DNA from: Sphaerimonospora sp050942215 | GTDB taxonomy: Bacteria; Actinomycetota; Actinomycetes; Streptosporangiales; Streptosporangiaceae | Assembly: GCF_050942215.1 (NCBI RefSeq) | Contig: NZ_CP192056.1 | Coordinates: 2,542,001-2,606,000 of the forward strand | Reading direction: 5' to 3' | DNA length: 64,000 bases | Shown: positions 23,801-32,448 of the stretch, in pieces | Position numbering within the stretch: position 1 is the stretch's first letter | How the letters are laid out: every line of letters starts with the position of its first letter | Translations under genes and position numbers: made by a program | The notes under the pieces: generated by a model | Told to the model about the DNA's origin: nothing | Databases searched by the model: none | What the model saw: only the letters and a program-made list of their open reading frames with translations

Positions 23801-25453
23801 TCACCGGGCGGGGGCCGGGGTGCTTTCGTTGCCGAGGCGGTCGAGGGTGGTCACGTAGTAGGCGCCGGAGCCGCCGGCGGCGTAGGAGGGGGCGTCGCTC
23901 GCCGGGACGATCGCCACGAGGTTGCGGGCGTCGGCGGTGACACAGGCACTGCTCGCCGCGGCCGCCGCGCCGCCGGTCTTGCCGGCGGGCGCCCGATAGA
24001 CGGCGTACGCCCGTGCGTCCGGCCGGGCCTCCCAGCTGAGCGTGCCGTTCGCGTGTCGCACCCCGCGAGGTGCGGCCGGCGGCTTGGCCTCGAACCGCTC
24101 GGGCAGGGGGAGCAGGGCCGGCCTCTGGTAGTGCTGGGACACGATCCGATCGAGGACCGACAGGGGATTGGAGACGAGATATCGGGCGCTGAAGTAGACA
24201 TCGCCCCCGACCTCGGGATATTTCCGGTTCAGGGTGAGATGGGAGGGTAGCTCGCCCGCCTTCCGCCAGGCCGGGGTGTCGGCGCTGCCCACGCGGTAGA
24301 GCGCCTGTCCGATGTAGAGGTCCACGCCGGTGCCCTTGACCGCGCCGGCCCACCAGGGCAGGAGCTCTTCGTAGGCGGCGGCGGAGAACCCGCGCGGCCA
24401 GTAGAGCTGGGGCATGACGTAGTCCACGCTGCGCGCCTTGATCCACGCCTTCGCGTCCGCATAAATGCTGTCATAGGCGGACATTCCGCTGGTGTTCGAA
24501 CCGCTGGGATCCTCCTTCTTGTTGCGCCAGATCCCGAAGGGGCTGATGCCGAACTTCACGTACGGCTTGGCCTCGCGCACCGCGGCCGACACCTGGCCCA
24601 CCAGCTTGTTCACGTTGTCGCGCCGCCAGTCGGCCAGCTTCATGCCGTTGCCGTACTTCTTGAACGCGGCCTGGTCGGCGAACCGCGTGCCCTTCCCCGG
24701 ATAGGGGTAGAAGTAGTCGTCGAAGTGGACGCCGTCCACGTCGTAGCGCCGCACCACGTCGGTCACGACACGGGTCACCCAGTCCCTGACCTGGGGGAGG
24801 CCGGGGTTGTAGTAGAGGCCGCCCTCGTGCTTGACGGTCCAGTCGGGGTGGCTCCGGGCCGGGTGGCCGGGCGGCAGCTCGGACGCGGCCGACTCCGCTG
24901 CCCGGTACGGGTTGAACCAGGCGTGGAACTCCAGGCCGCGCTTGTGCGCCTCCTCCACCAGGAACGGCAGCGGGTCCCATCCCGGGTCCCTGCCCGCCGT
25001 GCCGGTCAGCCACTGCGACCAGGGTTCGAGCGATGACCGGTAGAGCGCGTCGGAGGCCGGCCGCACCTGGACGAACACCGCGTTCAGCCGCCGCTTGACC
25101 GCGTTGTCGAGGATCCGCAGGTATTCGGCGCGCTGCCGGTCCCGGCTCAGGCCGGGCCGGGACGGCCAGTCGAGGTTGCGCACCGTGGCGATCCACACGC
25201 CGCGCAGCTGCCGCTTGGGGAAGCGCGCGCTGGTGGGGCAGGAAGCGGCGGCGGACGAACGCGCCTGCGTCGCCTTGCCCCCGGTTCTGCCCCCGGTTTT
25301 GGCCGTGGTCTTGGCCGCGGCGGCCGATCCCCGGGCTCCCTGCTCTGCCCGCGCGTCGGGCCCGAAGGTGTACGCGGCCGTGCCCGTGAGCAGCGCGATG
25401 GCCGTGGTGGCGATCAGCGGGCGGCCGATACGGCGGTGACCCCGATCGGTCAT
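23801..25453 (-). CDS. Exported GHL10 (DUF187) glycosyl-hydrolase-like protein
   Basis: A 550-residue protein starting at the ATG at 25453 with AGGGGCG upstream. It begins with a signal peptide (GHRRIGRPLIATTAIALLTG, cut near AYTFGPDARA), then a Lys/Thr/Ala-rich stretch, and from about 80 the GHL10 barrel: LRGVWIATVRNLDWPS, FVQVRPASDALY, FHAWFNPYRA, VDGVHFDDYFYPYPG, FGISPFGIWRN and YVMPQLYWPRGF. The final ~100 residues form a fibronectin-like module. Family members are thought to act on cell-wall or other glycans; the substrate is unknown. It and the next gene lie on the opposite strand and split the HIT-pgsA neighbourhood seen in mycobacteria. Confidence 0.9.
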   Translation of the reverse strand: MTDRGHRRIGRPLIATTAIALLTGTAAYTFGPDARAEQGARGSAAAAKTTAKTGGRTGGKATQARSSAAASCPTSARFPKRQLRGVWIATVRNLDWPSRPGLSRDRQRAEYLRILDNAVKRRLNAVFVQVRPASDALYRSSLEPWSQWLTGTAGRDPGWDPLPFLVEEAHKRGLEFHAWFNPYRAAESAASELPPGHPARSHPDWTVKHEGGLYYNPGLPQVRDWVTRVVTDVVRRYDVDGVHFDDYFYPYPGKGTRFADQAAFKKYGNGMKLADWRRDNVNKLVGQVSAAVREAKPYVKFGISPFGIWRNKKEDPSGSNTSGMSAYDSIYADAKAWIKARSVDYVMPQLYWPRGFSAAAYEELLPWWAGAVKGTGVDLYIGQALYRVGSADTPAWRKAGELPSHLTLNRKYPEVGGDVYFSARYLVSNPLSVLDRIVSQHYQRPALLPLPERFEAKPPAAPRGVRHANGTLSWEARPDARAYAVYRAPAGKTGGAAAAASSACVTADARNLVAIVPASDAPSYAAGGSGAYYVTTLDRLGNESTPAPAR

Positions 25454-25643
25454 GTGGCGCCCCTCCCCGAAATGCCGACATGTCCGGACGTCCAGTGTGG
25501 CATCGGTAAATGCCGGATTCGGCCAAGAAGTGAAATCCGCCGCCTGTGACCTGTGCCTATCGAGGCCTGTGTGACGGGGCTCACCCGCTGGGACTGCCCG
25601 GACGCCGGCCGTACCAAACCCCGGCGCCCGGGGAGGCCCCTCA

Positions 25644-27788
25644 CTACGAGGCCGCTGCGACCTTCTCGGCGAGGTGCGCGGGCAGCGGCTCGTAGCGCAG
25701 GAACGTTCTGGTGAAGCTGCCCGTCCCGTGGGACATCGACCGGAGGTCGATCGCATACCTGGTGATCTCCAGCTGGGGCACCTCGGCCCGCACCAGCGTC
25801 CGCCCGCCGGCCCCGTCGGACGCACCGCCCACCGGCTCGGTGCCGAGGACCCGGCCGCGGCGTGACGAGAGGTCGGACATGACGGCGCCGACGAACTCAT
25901 CGGCGACCAGGACCGAGACCTCGTCGACCGGTTCGAGCAGCAGCGTCTGGACCTTGGCGGCGGCCTCCTTCAGCGCGAGCTGTCCGGCGATCTGGAAGGC
26001 CATGTCGGAGGAGTCGACCGAGTGTGCCTTGCCGTCGTAGAGCGTCACCCGGATGTCGACGACGGGATATCCGGCGAGGACCCCCCGCTCCATCTGCGCA
26101 CGCACGCCCTTCTCCACCGACGGGATGAACTGGCGGGGCACGACGCCGCCGACGATCTTGTCCACGAACTCCAGCCCGGAGCCCGGCGGCAGCGGCTCCA
26201 CCTCGATGTGGCAGATCGCGTACTGTCCGTGGCCGCCGGTCTGCTTGACGTTGCGGCCCATGGCCTGGGCCTTGCCGCCGAACGTCTCGCGCAGCGGAAC
26301 CCGCAGGTCCACCTTCTCCACCTCGACGCCGTGCCGCTTGGCCAGCCGATCAAGCAGGACGTCGGCGTGTGCCTCGCCCATGCACCACAGCACGAGCTGG
26401 TGGGTCTCGGCGTTGTTCTCCAGCCGCAGCGTCGGGTCCTCGGCGACCAGGCGGGCCAGAGCCTGGCTGAGCTTGTCCTCGTCGGCCTTCGACTTCGCCC
26501 GGATCGCGACCGGCAGCAGCGGCTCCGGCATCGTCCAGGCCGTCATGAGCAGCGGCTCGTCCCTGCTGGACAGGGTGTCGCCGGTCTCCGCCCGGGAGAG
26601 CTTGGCGATGGCGCAGATGTCGCCGGCCACGCACTTGGCCACCGGCCGCTGGGTCTTTCCCAGAGGCGAGCCGAGCACGCCGATGCGCTCGTCGAGGTCG
26701 TGGTCCTCGTGCCCGCGCTCGGCCAGTCCGTGGCCGGACACGTGCACGGTCATGTCGGGCGTGAGCGTGCCGGAGAAGACGCGGACCAGGCTGATCCGGC
26801 CGACGTACGGATCGCTCGTGGTCTTGACGATCTCCGCCACCAGCGGGCCGTCCGGGTCGGCGCCCAGATCGGCGACCGGCCTGCCGTCGATCGTCGTGAC
26901 CGCGGGCAGCGGACGCTCCGGCGGCGAGGGGAATCCCTGCGTGACGACCTCGAGGATCTCGCGCATGCCGACTCCCGGCGCGGTGGCGAGGACCGGGTGG
27001 AAGCCGCCCCTGGCCACGGCCTTCTCCAGGTCATCGATCAGCACCTTGCTGTCGATCTCCTCCCCGGAGAGGTAACGGTCCATGAGGGACTCGTCCTCGC
27101 TCTCCTGGATGATCCCCTCGATGAGGTCGCCGCGGTACTGCTCGATGAGCTCGAGCCGCCCCTGGTCCGGATCCCGCTCCACACGCGTGCCGCCCGCGTA
27201 GTCGAAGAACCGCCGGGAGAGCAGCCCGAGCAGGCCCGTGCCGTTCACCGGCAGGTAGAGCGGCGCGACGCCGTCGCCGAACGCGTCCTGACAGCCCGCG
27301 AGAACCTCGTCGAAGTCGGCGCGCTGGTGATCGATCTTCGTGATGACCACGGCGCGCGGCATGCCCACGAGGGCGCACTCCTCCCAGAGCATCCGCGTCA
27401 GCCCGTCGACGCCCTCGGCCGCCGAGATGACGAACAGCGCGGCGTCGGCGGCGCGCAGCCCGGCTCGCAGGTCTCCGACGAAATCGGCGTACCCGGGCGT
27501 GTCCAGGAAGTTGATCTTGATGCCGTTGTACACGGCCGGGGCGGCGCAGAGGTTGACGGAGCGCTGCTGGCGCATCTCCACCTCGTCGAAGTCGCACACC
27601 GTGGTCCCGTCCTCGACCCGGCCGATGCGCTGGATGACGCCGGTCTCCGCGAGCAGCGCCTCTATCAGGGTCGTCTTGCCGGCACCGGAATGGCCGACCA
27701 GCACGACATTGCGTACCATGTCCGGCCGATCGGCCGCGGGTACCCTGCCCGCGGCCCCTGCGGTCGCGCCGGTTGATCTCTCGGCCAC
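25644..27788 (-). CDS. fusA2: Elongation factor G-like protein EF-G2
   Basis: Translational GTPase-like protein of 714 residues, the same length as mycobacterial FusA2 (Rv0120c). The GTG at 27788 has GGGAGG upstream. The P-loop GHSGAGKTT is at about 32-40, the G3 motif DTPGY and the G4-like ITKID are present, followed by domains II-V as in EF-G. EF-G2 proteins are distinct from the essential EF-G and their role in the ribosome cycle is unclear; the G2 threonine region differs from canonical EF-G. It is monocistronic and divergent from pgsA. Confidence 0.92.
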   Translation of the reverse strand: MAERSTGATAGAAGRVPAADRPDMVRNVVLVGHSGAGKTTLIEALLAETGVIQRIGRVEDGTTVCDFDEVEMRQQRSVNLCAAPAVYNGIKINFLDTPGYADFVGDLRAGLRAADAALFVISAAEGVDGLTRMLWEECALVGMPRAVVITKIDHQRADFDEVLAGCQDAFGDGVAPLYLPVNGTGLLGLLSRRFFDYAGGTRVERDPDQGRLELIEQYRGDLIEGIIQESEDESLMDRYLSGEEIDSKVLIDDLEKAVARGGFHPVLATAPGVGMREILEVVTQGFPSPPERPLPAVTTIDGRPVADLGADPDGPLVAEIVKTTSDPYVGRISLVRVFSGTLTPDMTVHVSGHGLAERGHEDHDLDERIGVLGSPLGKTQRPVAKCVAGDICAIAKLSRAETGDTLSSRDEPLLMTAWTMPEPLLPVAIRAKSKADEDKLSQALARLVAEDPTLRLENNAETHQLVLWCMGEAHADVLLDRLAKRHGVEVEKVDLRVPLRETFGGKAQAMGRNVKQTGGHGQYAICHIEVEPLPPGSGLEFVDKIVGGVVPRQFIPSVEKGVRAQMERGVLAGYPVVDIRVTLYDGKAHSVDSSDMAFQIAGQLALKEAAAKVQTLLLEPVDEVSVLVADEFVGAVMSDLSSRRGRVLGTEPVGGASDGAGGRTLVRAEVPQLEITRYAIDLRSMSHGTGSFTRTFLRYEPLPAHLAEKVAAAS

Positions 27789-28002
27789 ATCGCCTCCCGC
27801 ATCTCCTGAGCGGTCCGGGACGGGCGCGCGGCAGGCACCCGCGCCCATCCCGCGTCGGCCGCTCCGCCGTCGCTGTCCCGCGCCCGGGGCCCGCCCTCGC
27901 TTGTCCACGCGGGCGCTTGTTCTTCAGCCTTTACCCATGTGGCGGAGATCACAAGACTTTCGGGTCCAATGTGCCCGCGACCTGCCGATCGTGTTCATGG
28001 CC

Positions 28003-28008
28003 TACGAT
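28003..28008 (+). promoter_or_regulatory. Candidate -10 box, leaderless pgsA operon mRNA
   Basis: TACGAT, nine bases before the ATG at 28018; no ribosome site precedes either possible ATG. Confidence 0.4.
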
Positions 28009-28017
28009 CGAACCGCG

Positions 28018-28623
28018 ATGTTGAACGTCCTGCGCCCCGCCGTCACCCGAGTCCTGACCCCGCTGGGGCGAGCCCTCGCCAACCGCGGCGTGTCACCCGA
28101 TGTGATCACGACGATCGGCACCCTCGGGGTGGTGATCTCTGCCCTGGTCTTCTACCCGGCCGGTCATCTCTTCGCGGGGTCGCTCGCCATCACGTTCTTC
28201 GTCCTCGCCGATCTGCTGGACGGCGTGCTCGCCCGGATGACGGGCAAGCCGAGCAGGTGGGGCGCCTTCCTGGACTCCACGCTCGACCGCTTCGGCGACG
28301 CCGCGATCTTCTCCGGTCTGATCATGTACTTCGTCCTGAGGGATGAGCCGGAGATCCTCCTCGCGGCCGTCGCGCTGTTCTGCCTCGTCGCGGGAACATT
28401 GGTCTCCTACGCCAAGGCGCGTGCCGAGGGTCTCGGGATGGAGGCCAACGTCGGCATCGCCGAGCGTGGGGAACGGATCGCGGTCATCCTGGTCGCGGCC
28501 GGGCTGTCCGGCCTCGGCGTGCCGTACATCCTGGCCGTCGGGCTCTGGCTGCTCGCGGCGGCGAGCGCGATCACGGTGGTCCAGCGGATGGTGCACGTCT
28601 ACAGACAGGCGGTGGTCCGATGA
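28018..28623 (+). CDS. pgsA: Phosphatidylinositol phosphate synthase (CDP-alcohol phosphatidyltransferase)
   Basis: Membrane enzyme that joins CDP-diacylglycerol with inositol 1-phosphate, the first step to phosphatidylinositol in actinobacteria. The 201-residue protein shows the full family motif DG-x2-AR-x8-G-x3-D-x3-D in DLLDGVLARMTGKPSRWGAF and LDSTLDRFGD, and about six membrane segments. An ATG seven codons upstream is possible; I chose 28018 because relatives begin MLN and a -10 box fits it. It opens a tightly overlapping operon pgsA-acyltransferase-pimA-LemA-like, equal to Rv2612c-Rv2609c. Confidence 0.92.
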   Translation: MLNVLRPAVTRVLTPLGRALANRGVSPDVITTIGTLGVVISALVFYPAGHLFAGSLAITFFVLADLLDGVLARMTGKPSRWGAFLDSTLDRFGDAAIFSGLIMYFVLRDEPEILLAAVALFCLVAGTLVSYAKARAEGLGMEANVGIAERGERIAVILVAAGLSGLGVPYILAVGLWLLAAASAITVVQRMVHVYRQAVVR

Positions 28624-29627
28624 ACGGCACGGCGGGACCGCCCGCCCGGCCACGCATCCCGCTGGGCGACCGGGTCGTGGCGGCCTCGTTCACGCTGGGC
28701 TGGACCGTCGTACGGCACGTGCCCGAGCGGGTGGCCGCATCGTTCTTCCGCGCACTCGCCGACGTCCTGTGGCGCAGACGCGGCAAATCGGTGCTGCGCC
28801 TGGAGGCCAACCTGGCCCGGGTGCTCGGCAGACGGCCGCCCGGCACCGCGGCCGCCGTCGCCGCGCCCGGCACGGGCGCCCCGGCGGCCGACCCCGCCGT
28901 GCGGGCGCTCGCCCGCGCCGGGATGCGGTCCTACTTCCGCTACTGGATGGAGCTGTTCCGCTTCGCCTCCTTCGACCGGGAGCGGATCCTGACCCGCACC
29001 CACGCCGTCGGAGCCGAGGGCATCTTCGACAACCTGGCCGAGGGCCGCGGGGTCGTCGTGGCACTGCCGCACATGGGCAACTACGACCTCGGCGGCGCCT
29101 GGCTGGTGCACAAGGGCCACCCGTTCACCACCGTCGCCGAGCGGCTGAAGCCCGAGTCGCTGTTCGACCGGTTCGTCGACTACCGGCGGCGGCTGGGCAT
29201 GGAGGTCCTGCCGCTCACGGCCAGGGACGGCGGCAGCGCGATGGCGTTCGGCACGCTCGCCAAGCGCCTGCGCGAGGGTCGCCCGGTGTGCCTGCCCGCT
29301 GAGCGCGACCTCACCGCCTCCGGCGTGGAGGTCGAGTTCTTCGGCGCGAAGACCCGCATGGTCCCCGGCCCGGCGCTGCTGGCGATCCAGACGGGGGCCG
29401 CGCTGCTGCCGGCGACGCTGTGGTTCGAGGGCGACGGCTGGGGCATCCGGATCCATGAGGAGATCCCGGTGCCCGCCGAGGGCACCAGGCAGGAGAAGGT
29501 CGCCGTGATGACGCAGGCGTTGGCGGTCGCCTTCGAGAAGGGCATCGCCGAGCACCCGGAGGACTGGCACATGCTTCAGCGCCTCTGGCTCGACGACCTG
29601 GAGCCCCGGCCTGAGAGCGCATCATGA
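28620..29627 (+). CDS. Phosphatidylinositol mannoside acyltransferase (PatA-like, HtrB/LpxL family)
   Basis: Transfers an acyl chain to a mannose of PIM lipids at the inner face of the membrane. The 335-residue protein has the family catalytic motif with His151 in LPHMGNYDLGG, and CLPAERDLTASGVEVEFFG followed by MVPGPALLAIQTGAALLP as acceptor-site motifs. The start overlaps the pgsA stop by four bases (ATGA) and the end overlaps pimA likewise, the same order as Rv2611c. A stretch rich in Ala/Gly/Pro at about 72-93 looks like a disordered insert. Confidence 0.9.
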   Translation: MNGTAGPPARPRIPLGDRVVAASFTLGWTVVRHVPERVAASFFRALADVLWRRRGKSVLRLEANLARVLGRRPPGTAAAVAAPGTGAPAADPAVRALARAGMRSYFRYWMELFRFASFDRERILTRTHAVGAEGIFDNLAEGRGVVVALPHMGNYDLGGAWLVHKGHPFTTVAERLKPESLFDRFVDYRRRLGMEVLPLTARDGGSAMAFGTLAKRLREGRPVCLPAERDLTASGVEVEFFGAKTRMVPGPALLAIQTGAALLPATLWFEGDGWGIRIHEEIPVPAEGTRQEKVAVMTQALAVAFEKGIAEHPEDWHMLQRLWLDDLEPRPESAS

Positions 29628-30754
29628 GGATCGGCATCGTCTGTCCCTACACCTGGGAGGTCCCGGGAGGCGTACAGGCCCACATCAGGGATCTCGCCGA
29701 GGCGCTCATCGCGGACGGGCACCAGGTGTCCGTCATCGCCCCGGCGGCCGACGACGCCGCCATGCCGTCCTACGTGACCTCGGCCGGCCGGGCCGTGCCC
29801 GTGCCGTACAACGGGTCGGTGGCACGGCTGGCGTTCGGCTTCCTGTCGGCCAACCGGGTGCGCAGATGGATCGGAGAGGGCCGGTTCGACGTGCTGCACG
29901 TCCACGAGCCGGCCATCCCCTCGCTCGGCGTGCTGGCCTGCTGGGTGGCGCGCGGGCCGATCGTCGCGACCTTCCACGCGTCCTATGAGCGCTCCCGGGC
30001 GATGTCGGTGGCCGCGCCGATGCTGCAGAGCGCGCTGGAGAAGATCACCGCCAGGATCGCGGTGTCCGACGCGGCGCGCAAGACCCTGGTGGAGCACCTC
30101 GGCGGCGACGCCGTGCTGATCCCCAACGGCGTGACCGTGAGCAGGTACGCCGAGGGCGAGCCGCTGCCCGGCTGGGGCCCCGACGGCGGCGTCATCGGGT
30201 TCCTCGGCCGGATGGACGAGCCGCGCAAGGGCCTGTCCGTGCTGCTGGAGGCGTTCGAGATCCTCGCGCCGCGGCGGCCGTCCCTCCGGCTGCTGATCGC
30301 CGGTCCCGGCGACCCGGACGACGTGCTCGGCCGGGTGTCCAGGGCGCACCGGGACCGGATCGGGCTGCTCGGCATGGTGAGCGAGGCCGACAAGGTGCGC
30401 GCCTACCACTCGGTGGACGTCTTCTGCGCGCCCAACCTGGGCGGGGAGAGCTTCGGCATCGTGCTCACCGAGGCCATGTCGGCGGGGGCGCCGATCCTGG
30501 CCAGCGACATCCCCGCCTTCCGCCGCGTTCTCGGGGACGGCCAGGCCGGGGCGCTGTTCGCGACCGGCGACGCGGGCGTGCTCGCGGAGGAGGCCGCCCG
30601 TCTGCTGGACGACCCCGGGCGCCGCGCCAAGCTCTCCGACGAGGCGCGCCAGGCGGTGCGCAAGTACGACTGGTCGACGGTCGCCCGTGACGTGGTGCGC
30701 GTGTACGAGACCGTCACGCACTCGGCGGCCGGCGTCGAGGAGGACGTCCTGTGA
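29624..30754 (+). CDS. pimA: Phosphatidyl-myo-inositol mannosyltransferase PimA (GT4)
   Basis: Cytoplasmic, membrane-attached GT-B enzyme that puts the first mannose from GDP-mannose onto phosphatidylinositol. The 376-residue protein begins MRIGIVCPYTWEVPGGVQAH with the Gly-Gly loop, has HVHEPAIPSL and TFHASYERS, and the GT4 signature ESFGIVLTEAMSAGAPILAS with the EX7E pair. It lies in a four-gene operon with 4-base overlaps on both sides, just as in mycobacteria. Confidence 0.95.
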   Translation: MRIGIVCPYTWEVPGGVQAHIRDLAEALIADGHQVSVIAPAADDAAMPSYVTSAGRAVPVPYNGSVARLAFGFLSANRVRRWIGEGRFDVLHVHEPAIPSLGVLACWVARGPIVATFHASYERSRAMSVAAPMLQSALEKITARIAVSDAARKTLVEHLGGDAVLIPNGVTVSRYAEGEPLPGWGPDGGVIGFLGRMDEPRKGLSVLLEAFEILAPRRPSLRLLIAGPGDPDDVLGRVSRAHRDRIGLLGMVSEADKVRAYHSVDVFCAPNLGGESFGIVLTEAMSAGAPILASDIPAFRRVLGDGQAGALFATGDAGVLAEEAARLLDDPGRRAKLSDEARQAVRKYDWSTVARDVVRVYETVTHSAAGVEEDVL

Positions 30755-31293
30755 CCACGCTGACCGTGGTGATCGCGCTCGTCGGGCTGGCCGTGCTCGT
30801 CGGCGTCTACATCTCCTGGCGGGCCGGCCGGCTGGACCGCCTGCACATCCGGCTGGAGACCGCGCAGGCGGCCCTCGACGCCGCCCTGCTCCGCCGCGCC
30901 GCCGTCTGTCTCGAACTCGCGGGCTCGCGCATCCTCGACCCCGCCGCCTCGCTGGTGCTCGCCGCCGCCGCACACGAGGCCCGTACGGCAGGGCCGGACG
31001 AGCGGGAGCACGCCGAGAGCGACCTGTCGAAGACGCTGCGGGCGATGGTCGACCAGGAGCGGTTCCGCGAGAAGCTGGCCGAGCGTCCGATGGGCGCCGC
31101 GCTGCTGACGGAACTGGACACCGCCGTCGCCAAGGTCGTCTACTCCCGCCGGTTCTACAACGACGCGGTCTCGATCACGCGTACGGCTCAGCGCCGCTGG
31201 CTGGCCCGCACGTTGCGGCTCGCCGGGCACACCGACTACCCCGTCTTCTTCGACATCGACGACGCCCCGCCGGAGTCGCTGTCGGCCGAGTAG
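30751..31293 (+). CDS. LemA-like membrane-anchored protein of the PIM operon
   Basis: A 180-residue protein with one N-terminal membrane segment (TVVIALVGLAVLVGVYISW) and a helical body. The motif SRRFYNDAVSITRTAQRRWLA resembles the LemA signature around RRFYN. It is the last gene of the pgsA-pimA operon, overlapping pimA by GTGA, in the place of Rv2609c. I cannot assign a biochemical role; location suggests a membrane-side helper of PIM synthesis. Confidence 0.7.
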   Translation: MTTLTVVIALVGLAVLVGVYISWRAGRLDRLHIRLETAQAALDAALLRRAAVCLELAGSRILDPAASLVLAAAAHEARTAGPDEREHAESDLSKTLRAMVDQERFREKLAERPMGAALLTELDTAVAKVVYSRRFYNDAVSITRTAQRRWLARTLRLAGHTDYPVFFDIDDAPPESLSAE

Positions 31294-31365
31294 ATCGACC
31301 ATGGTCGTTGTTACCCGGTCGATGGGAGAGATGTGACGATTCGCCGGTAAGCTCGTGGCCCCTGT

Positions 31366-31371
31366 CATAAT
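31366..31371 (+). promoter_or_regulatory. Candidate -10 box of the DUF3048 gene
   Basis: CATAAT, 31 bases before the GTG at 31403, in a short AT-richer patch. Confidence 0.4.
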
Positions 31372-31402
31372 CACACGGTCCGGTGATCGGGAGGAGCTCA
31401 CG

Positions 31403-32404
31403 GTGCGGGCAGTGATCCGCTTCACGCTGGCCACGGCGGTAGTGCTCACCGGGGCCGCGTGCTCCTCCGACGACGGCGCCGGAAAGCAGGCCCAGGCGGA
31501 GGCTCCGGAGCCGGCTCCGTCCCCGACGCCGCCCCCGGAGCATCCGTTCACCGGCAGGCCCGTGGAGCAGCGCCGGCCGGTGCTGGCCGTGAAGATCGAG
31601 AACACCTCGGCGGGCAAACCGCAGATGGGCGTGCGCAGCGCCGACATCGTCTACGTCGAGCAGGTCGAGGGCGGCCTGACCCGGCTCATGGCGATCTTCT
31701 CGTCGAAGCTGCCCGCCCAGGTCGGCCCGGTCCGCAGCGCCCGCATCTCCGACCTGCACATCATCCCGATGTTCGGCAAGCCGGCCTTCGCCTACTCCGG
31801 CGTGCAGACCAAGATGATCCCGTTCGTCCAGCAGGCCCCGCTGTTCGACGCCTCCGACAGCAGCGCGCCCGGGGCGTACTTCCGGGCACCCGGCCGCTAC
31901 GCGCCGTACAACCTGTTCGCGACCCCCAAGAAGCTGCTGGCGAAGACGCCGCGGGCGAGCAAGGCCGCTGACATCGGCTTCACGTTCTCCGACGAGCCGC
32001 CTCCCGGGGGCACGCCGCAGAAGAAGGTGTCGGTCAGATATCCCGCCGCCCAGTTCACCTTCAACTGGTCAGAGCGGCACAAGCGCTGGCTGATCACACA
32101 GGACGGCAAGAAGGACATGGCGGCGGAGGGCGGCCAGCAGGGCGCGCCCACCATCGTCATCCAGTGGGTCAAGACCGAGCGCTCCCAGTTCCACGACTTC
32201 ACCGGCAGCTACACCCCGCTCGTCCACACCGTGGGCAAGGGCACCGGGGTGGTCCTGCGGGACGGCCAGGCCTACCGTGTGCGCTGGTCGCGGCCCTCGG
32301 AGGAGGAGGGCACGACCTTCACGACGGCGGACGGCAGCCCCATGCCGTTCGCCCGAGGTCAGGTCTGGGTGGTGCTCGCCAGCAAGAAACCGATCGCCCC
32401 GTAA
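31403..32404 (+). CDS. DUF3048 (YerB-like) lipoprotein
   Basis: Surface lipoprotein of 333 residues. The GTG at 31403 has GGGAGGAG upstream; the signal ends in lipobox LTGAAC, followed by a Pro/Glu-rich linker. The DUF3048 domain starts HPFTGRPVEQRRPVLAVKIE, includes VGPVRSARISDLHIIPMFG and GTGVVLRDGQAYRVRWSRP, and ends FARGQVWVVLA. Function unknown; family members are thought to act in the cell envelope. A decayed copy of part of its 3' end lies at 34269-34330, beyond the quinone-reductase/TetR insertion. Confidence 0.9.
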   Translation: MRAVIRFTLATAVVLTGAACSSDDGAGKQAQAEAPEPAPSPTPPPEHPFTGRPVEQRRPVLAVKIENTSAGKPQMGVRSADIVYVEQVEGGLTRLMAIFSSKLPAQVGPVRSARISDLHIIPMFGKPAFAYSGVQTKMIPFVQQAPLFDASDSSAPGAYFRAPGRYAPYNLFATPKKLLAKTPRASKAADIGFTFSDEPPPGGTPQKKVSVRYPAAQFTFNWSERHKRWLITQDGKKDMAAEGGQQGAPTIVIQWVKTERSQFHDFTGSYTPLVHTVGKGTGVVLRDGQAYRVRWSRPSEEEGTTFTTADGSPMPFARGQVWVVLASKKPIAP

Positions 32405-32448
32405 GGCGGCGTCACGACCGGACACCGGTGACATCACGTGACCATGCT

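Noticed and set aside
23801..25900. Longer GHL10 gene starting near 25900
   Set aside because: The extra 149 residues are Arg/Pro/Ser-rich without homology; the ATG at 25453 has a ribosome site and starts a normal signal peptide.
25711..26040. Separate gene on the plus strand inside fusA2
   Set aside because: Lies fully inside the conserved EF-G2 C-terminal domains; Ser/Arg-rich shadow.
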